Positions 60,277 through 64,000 of a stretch of 64,000 nucleotides of DNA are shown piece after piece. Both the position numbers and the translations under genes were made by a program. Source of the stretch: an uncultured Roseovarius sp. (lineage in GTDB: Bacteria > Pseudomonadota > Alphaproteobacteria > Rhodobacterales > Rhodobacteraceae); NCBI RefSeq assembly GCF_913057115.1, contig NZ_CAJXNN010000008.1:30612-94611 (forward strand). The letters are read 5' to 3'. Below the pieces are notes generated by a model, which saw only the letters and a program-made list of their open reading frames with translations, had not been told where the DNA came from and ran no database searches. Every line of letters begins with the position of its first letter. The stretch's first letter is position 1.

Positions 60277-60917
60277 GCTGGTCTTTGAACGAAATCGAAA
60301 CCCTCTCGCGCAAGGCCGCACGCGGCGCGGGGCTTAGCTGGGGCTTGGCCGAAGAGGCGGGCAAGGCCGCCCGCTGGCTTACCGCCGCCGGGCTGCCCGG
60401 GCCGCAGGTGCTGGCCGATCTGCTGACGCGTAATGACGGGGCCGACTATGAAACCCTCTGCCCTATGGAAGCCGAGGAAGACGCATGGGTCGCCAAGGGC
60501 GGCACGCTTTGCCCGCTGATCTCCGGCGCGGTGCTCTGCGACAACGCCCAACGACTGGGCGCTGGCGAACTGACCTTGGGCCGCACCGCAGCCCCGATGC
60601 TGCTTTTGCCCTATCTCGACGCAGCCGCCCAACAGTGCGGCACGGCGCTGACCATACGCTGGAACGGCACCGCCATCACCCTGGGCGACAGCGCCCAAAC
60701 TTCCGGCCAAGGCCTTGACGCCGCGCTGGCCGAAGGCATCACCATCACCGCGGGCACAAGCGACCAAACCGGCACCGCCTTGCAAAAGCAAACCCGCGGC
60801 GACATGCCCGCCGAGGTGGCCAAAACCCTCACCGCCTTCGCCGAACGCACCTATGCCCCGGAAACCGAGGCAAGCCGCCTCTCGGGCGCTGGCGCGGGCC
60901 TGACGGATAACGACTAA
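60273..60917 (+). CDS. DUF3726 family protein
   Basis: A 214-residue protein matching the DUF3726 layout: SLNEIETLSRKAARGAGLSW at the N-terminus, then GLAEEAGKAARWL, a beta-rich middle and the short motif TYAPETEASRLSGAGAGLTD at the end. It has no catalytic motif I can name. It is translationally coupled to the 564-residue gene. Together with ALDH, M19-like and BCCT genes it suggests a shared catabolic function. Confidence 0.72.
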   Translation: MSWSLNEIETLSRKAARGAGLSWGLAEEAGKAARWLTAAGLPGPQVLADLLTRNDGADYETLCPMEAEEDAWVAKGGTLCPLISGAVLCDNAQRLGAGELTLGRTAAPMLLLPYLDAAAQQCGTALTIRWNGTAITLGDSAQTSGQGLDAALAEGITITAGTSDQTGTALQKQTRGDMPAEVAKTLTAFAERTYAPETEASRLSGAGAGLTDND

Positions 60918-60924
60918 ACCACCA

Positions 60925-61021
60925 GCAAGGCCTTTCGAAAGGCCTTGCCAAAGCGCCTTGCAAGGCGCTTGCCCAAGCGGTTTCCAAAACCGCTTCGCCC
61001 AAGGATTTTCGAAAATCCTTG
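60925..61021. repeat. Array of four palindromes (array B)
   Basis: Elements at 60925-60948 (perfect, 24 bp), 60951-60970 (AAGCGCCTTGCAAGGCGCTT), 60975-60995 (arms AAGCGGTTT and AAACCGCTT over CCA) and 61000-61021 (core AAGGATTTTCGAAAATCCTT). Arm sequences differ between elements but the AAG...TTTCGAAA...CTT layout is shared with array A. It lies between two co-directional genes. Confidence 0.9.
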
Positions 61022-61178
61022 CCCCCTACCCCGTATCCAGTCCCGAAATCGTGACCGCGCCCCGCAGCCAACCGTGTTAGGCTCAAACCAAAGGCGGGTC
61101 GTCCGCCGTTGCCAGAGTCCCGCCGCAACCTGCCCGGGCCGAGCCTTCTGCTCAGCCCGCCGGATAAAGGAGGGAACT

Positions 61179-62039
61179 ATGGTTAAAACAATCGGCAATC
61201 CGCTATCTTGGGCCGCACAGGGCCTTTCAGGCGCAGGCCATATGGTCGGCGACGCGACTGATGCGCTTCGCGGCGAGGTCACTCAGCCGCCAGAGGTCAA
61301 AACCCTCACCATCGAAGATCTTGGGCTGGCCCTCCGCAAGGGCTATGAGGATTTCAAACGCTTCCGCAGCGACGTGATGTTTCTGGTGCTGATCTACCCG
61401 ATCATCGGGGTTTGCCTATCCGTCATCGCCTTCAATCAAGCGCTCCTGCCGATGCTCTTTCCGCTTGGCGCGGGCTTCCTGCTTCTGGGCCCCATCGCCG
61501 CCGTCGGCCTTTATGAGATGAGCCGCCGGGGCGAACGCGATACCGATGTCGGATGGGGCGCGGCCCTTTCGGTACTCAAGGCGCAAAACGTCGGCCCGAT
61601 CCTTGTCATGGCGCTTTACCTGATTGGGATTTTCCTGCTCTGGATCCTCTCGGCCATGCAGATTTATCACTGGAACTTGGGCCCTCAACCGCCCGAAAGC
61701 CTTGGCCAATTCGCCCTTGATATCGCCACCACCGGCGCGGGCTGGATGATGGTGATCTTGGGCATGACCGTGGGCGCCTGCTTTGCCGCGCTTGTGCTCG
61801 CCATCAGCCTGACAACCCTGCCAATGCTGATCGACCAGCGCGTCGGCCTGGTCATCGCCGTGATAACCTCTCTCCGCGTGGCCCGGAAAAACCCGGTCAC
61901 CGTCGCCACATGGGGCCTGATCGTGGCCGCGTCCATGCTGCTTGGCACCCTGCCCTTTTTCCTTGGGCTGATCGTCGTGCTCCCGATCCTTGGACACGCC
62001 ACGTGGTATATCTACCGCGCCGCCGTGCCGCGCGGGTAA
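61179..62039 (+). CDS. DUF2189 family membrane protein
   Basis: A 286-residue integral membrane protein with about six TM helices. It has the DUF2189 pattern: EDLGLALRKGYEDFKRFRSD before the first helix, PLGAGFLLLGPIAAVGLYEMSRR in the middle and NPVTVATWGLIVAASMLLG, PFFLGLIVVLPILGHATWYIYR at the end. AAAGGAGGG precedes the start. Function unknown; related to proteins sometimes linked to cytochrome oxidase assembly. Confidence 0.87.
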   Translation: MVKTIGNPLSWAAQGLSGAGHMVGDATDALRGEVTQPPEVKTLTIEDLGLALRKGYEDFKRFRSDVMFLVLIYPIIGVCLSVIAFNQALLPMLFPLGAGFLLLGPIAAVGLYEMSRRGERDTDVGWGAALSVLKAQNVGPILVMALYLIGIFLLWILSAMQIYHWNLGPQPPESLGQFALDIATTGAGWMMVILGMTVGACFAALVLAISLTTLPMLIDQRVGLVIAVITSLRVARKNPVTVATWGLIVAASMLLGTLPFFLGLIVVLPILGHATWYIYRAAVPRG

Positions 62040-62046
62040 GCAAAAA

Positions 62047-62071
62047 GGCCGGGGCACCACCTGCCCCGGCC
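62047..62071 (-). terminator. Strong terminator for the metallo-hydrolase gene, also bounds DUF2189
   Basis: GGCCGGGGCA (62047-62056) pairs with TGCCCCGGCC (62062-62071) over CCACC. On the minus strand the stem is followed by TTTTT. It serves the gene ending at 62095 and may also stop the convergent DUF2189 transcript. Confidence 0.85.
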
Positions 62072-62094
62072 CGCCTGCTTCCAAGCTACCCGGC

Positions 62095-63060
62095 TCAGAA
62101 TTGCCAAAGCGCCGGAACAAAGCGATAGGCATCGCCATCGCGCTGCACATGCCCCACCCCGGGGAAGGGGAAGTGATAGCCCAGAATAGCAATCCGGTCC
62201 TCGGCGCACATATCCAACAAACGCTTACGCGTGGCCACGGTCTGTTCCCCATCGCTGTCAAAACCGTTGTACCATTCGGGATGGGCGAAATTCGTATAGG
62301 CGTGGCTCATGCAATCGCCCAAGGCAATCAGCGATTGATCACCGCTATCCACCCGCAGGGCCATGTGCCCCGGCGTGTGGCCGGGCGTGCCGATCATGGT
62401 CAGGCCCGGCACCACCTCGTGCCCATCCTGCACCAAAGTCCACTCCGCCCCGTCCACGTTGATCGAATTCACCGCCCCCAGCACGAACTGTTGGTCCTCG
62501 GGGGCCACCCGGTCCACCAACCCGTCCTGCATCCAATGGTCATGCTCGGCCTCACCCATCAGGTATTCGGCATCCGGGATGATCGCCTCGTCAAACCCAT
62601 CGCGAATACCCCAGATATGATCGGGGTGGGCGTGGGTGATCACCACATGGGTGATGGCATAGGGATCAATCCCCGCGGCCTCCAAGTTGCCCATCAGCTT
62701 ACCGGCGTTCTCCATGAACCGGTTGCCCGATCCCACATCAACCAGAACCCGTGCATCGCCCACTTCCACATACAGGTGGTTGGTATGCGAGTAGCCCAAT
62801 TCTGGCGACAGGAAATGCCGCTTGAGGAAGGCCTGAACCTCTGCCGGGTCGGCATTCACGCCCAAGCCGCTGGTCGGCAAGCGGAAATAGCCGTCTGAGA
62901 CCACCGTCACCCGCGCATCCCCCACCGAAAAGCGGAAATGCGATGGGTTTTCACCCTCCGGCGCGCCAAGCTCGGCCCGCGCCGCCATCGGCATGGCCAA
63001 GGCCGGGGCCGCTGCGGCCATTTTGAACAGGTCGCGACGTGTGGGTTTGAACAGGCTCAT
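62095..63060 (-). CDS. Tat-exported metallo-beta-lactamase-fold hydrolase
   Basis: A 321-residue protein with a twin-arginine signal (TRRDLFKMAAAAPALAMPMA) and an MBL core. HAHPDH (the HxHxDH motif) sits in THVVITHAHPDHIWGI, a third His in GTPGHTPGH, Asp in ALGDCMSHAY and a final His in ILGYHFPFPG. The start is ATG 63060 with GGGAGGG upstream. A periplasmic lactonase or similar hydrolase is likely. PQQ clusters sometimes encode related exported hydrolases, but this gene is far from the cluster here. Confidence 0.88.
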   Translation of the reverse strand: MSLFKPTRRDLFKMAAAAPALAMPMAARAELGAPEGENPSHFRFSVGDARVTVVSDGYFRLPTSGLGVNADPAEVQAFLKRHFLSPELGYSHTNHLYVEVGDARVLVDVGSGNRFMENAGKLMGNLEAAGIDPYAITHVVITHAHPDHIWGIRDGFDEAIIPDAEYLMGEAEHDHWMQDGLVDRVAPEDQQFVLGAVNSINVDGAEWTLVQDGHEVVPGLTMIGTPGHTPGHMALRVDSGDQSLIALGDCMSHAYTNFAHPEWYNGFDSDGEQTVATRKRLLDMCAEDRIAILGYHFPFPGVGHVQRDGDAYRFVPALWQF

Positions 63061-63146
63061 GGTTTCCCTCCCTATGGTGATTTGCCACAAGGATAGGGGC
63101 CACGCCCGATTACGCAATATGTTTTGTGAATATGTTGACCGCTGGC

Positions 63147-63734
63147 TTAACTCATCTCGTTCAGCCGCGCCACATAACGCGCCAGCGTATCGATCTCCAG
63201 ATTGACCATATCGCCCAGGCTGACATCCCCCCAAGTCGTCACCTCCTTGGTATGCGGGATGAAATTGATCCCGAACTCAAGGCCCTCGACTTCGTTCACT
63301 GTCAGCGATGTACCATTCAAAGCAACCGAGCCTTTGGGGGCGATAAACTTGGCCAGGCTCTCGGGCGCGCGCAGGGTGACGCGGGTGCTGTCACCCTCAT
63401 CGGTGATGGCCACGACCTCGGCCAGACCATCCACATGGCCCGACACGATATGCCCCCCCAATTCATCGCCCACCTTCAGGGCGCGCTCAAGGTTCACCCG
63501 GCGGCCTTCGGTCCAAGCCTCAAGGTTGGTTTTGGAAACGGTTTCGGCGCTGATATCCACGTCGAACCAATCCTCGCCCTTGTCCACCACCGTCAGGCAA
63601 ACCCCGTCACAGGCGATCGAGGCCCCCATATCCACGCCCGACATATCATAGGCGGTGCCGATCCGCGCCCGCAGATCACCGCGCTTTTCCAAGGCCCGTA
63701 CCCGGCCCACATCCGTCACAATCCCGGTGAACAT
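63147..63734 (-). CDS. ribE: Riboflavin synthase alpha chain
   Basis: A 195-residue lumazine synthase partner that dismutates two 6,7-dimethyl-8-ribityllumazine molecules to riboflavin. The start MFTGIVTDVGRVRAL is diagnostic, and the two barrel repeats each have the SIACDGVCLTVV-like motif (second copy SVALNGTSLTVN). Length is standard. No FMN riboswitch is apparent in the upstream 63735-64000 stretch. Confidence 0.95.
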   Translation of the reverse strand: MFTGIVTDVGRVRALEKRGDLRARIGTAYDMSGVDMGASIACDGVCLTVVDKGEDWFDVDISAETVSKTNLEAWTEGRRVNLERALKVGDELGGHIVSGHVDGLAEVVAITDEGDSTRVTLRAPESLAKFIAPKGSVALNGTSLTVNEVEGLEFGINFIPHTKEVTTWGDVSLGDMVNLEIDTLARYVARLNEMS

Positions 63735-64000
63735 GGCGTTTTACCCCTTTTGGTCTTTCCTCCGAGGTAACGCTCCGGGCCGCGAACGGCAAGTGCGGAA
63801 CGACGGCAGATCATATGTCGGTGGGGCGGACTGTCCTTCGTCAAGCGCGCAAGCCTTGCAAGCCAAATTTCAAGCACATCCGACATTCAAACGCGCCCGC
63901 ATAAAGGTCAGCGATGCGGGACGAAGCTGCCGCCCGAGGATCGCGAAAGGATTGCCGTCGAGCGCAACCGCCCGGCGCAGTCCGGGCATCGCCCGACCTC
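63735..64000. other. Right-edge stretch without a recognised gene
   Basis: No frame on either strand has a start with ribosome site and family-like sequence. A minus-strand open frame reads off the edge (ending at about 63842) with no recognisable content. The 63740-63780 part includes the promoter of the riboflavin synthase gene. Confidence 0.4.

Noticed and set aside
63735..64000. FMN riboswitch upstream of riboflavin synthase
   Set aside because: The conserved RFN helices and GAGG/CCGAC elements could not be found in the upstream strand.

Overview
The window is chromosomal DNA of a Rhodobacterales (Roseobacter-clade) alphaproteobacterium. The evidence is high GC, tightly overlapping ATGA-type gene junctions, the pleD/DUF3572 pair, a TAXI-type TRAP transporter, a non-pyrrolysine MttB-family protein, BCCT and DMT transporters, and the intergenic GGATATTTTTGAACAG-type repeat that I associate with this order. 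No rRNA, tRNA, CRISPR array or intact insertion sequence was seen.

Region 1 (1-12669) is an alcohol-oxidation block. It holds a PQQ-dependent alcohol dehydrogenase of the ExaA/PedH type carrying the second aspartate that marks lanthanide use, and two c-type cytochromes. It also holds the PQQ-associated ABC system (binding protein, ATPase, permease), a beta-propeller protein and a small Sel1-type protein. A LuxR-type response regulator, a FIST-domain sensor and a soluble PAS hybrid histidine kinase follow and are the likely control circuit. An octamer CTACGACC lies upstream of four transcription units here.

Region 2 (12666-19945) has a LysR regulator with a clear dyad operator, a TAXI/TRAP uptake system with a DadA-like FAD oxidoreductase, and an H-NOX-like protein overlapping an HNOBA-GGDEF diguanylate cyclase. 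The H-NOX lacks the haem-ligand histidine. Region 3 (20070-23313) is a TPP riboswitch controlling thiY-tenA-thiZ-thiX, a thiamin-pyrimidine salvage operon.

Region 4 (23445-30134) has an iron-type ABC permease, a DUF6746 protein, hemP with a translationally coupled upstream micro-ORF (both absent from ordinary ORF calls), and housekeeping genes. An array of four perfect palindromes sits between convergent genes. Region 5 (30180-38183) is a self-contained type I secretion locus with its large Ig-repeat adhesin. Region 6 (38567-46147) holds argE, a low-GC island with one unusual histidine-rich orphan gene, an MttB-family methyltransferase, and DMT-HAD-DUF3572 next to pleD, whose receiver domains lack phospho-acceptors.

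Region 7 (47642-54012) carries an EF-hand protein, an ECF sigma factor, a membrane protein and a metal-sensor operon, then DUF983, NUDIX, DMT, desaturase, DUF2061 and XRE genes. Region 8 (54463-60917) is a five-gene set: aldehyde dehydrogenase, an M19-like protein with altered metal ligands, a BCCT transporter, an unknown 564-residue protein and a DUF3726 protein. I consider this the best candidate for an undescribed catabolic system. The window ends with a second palindrome array, a DUF2189 membrane protein, a Tat-exported metallo-beta-lactamase-fold hydrolase and riboflavin synthase.
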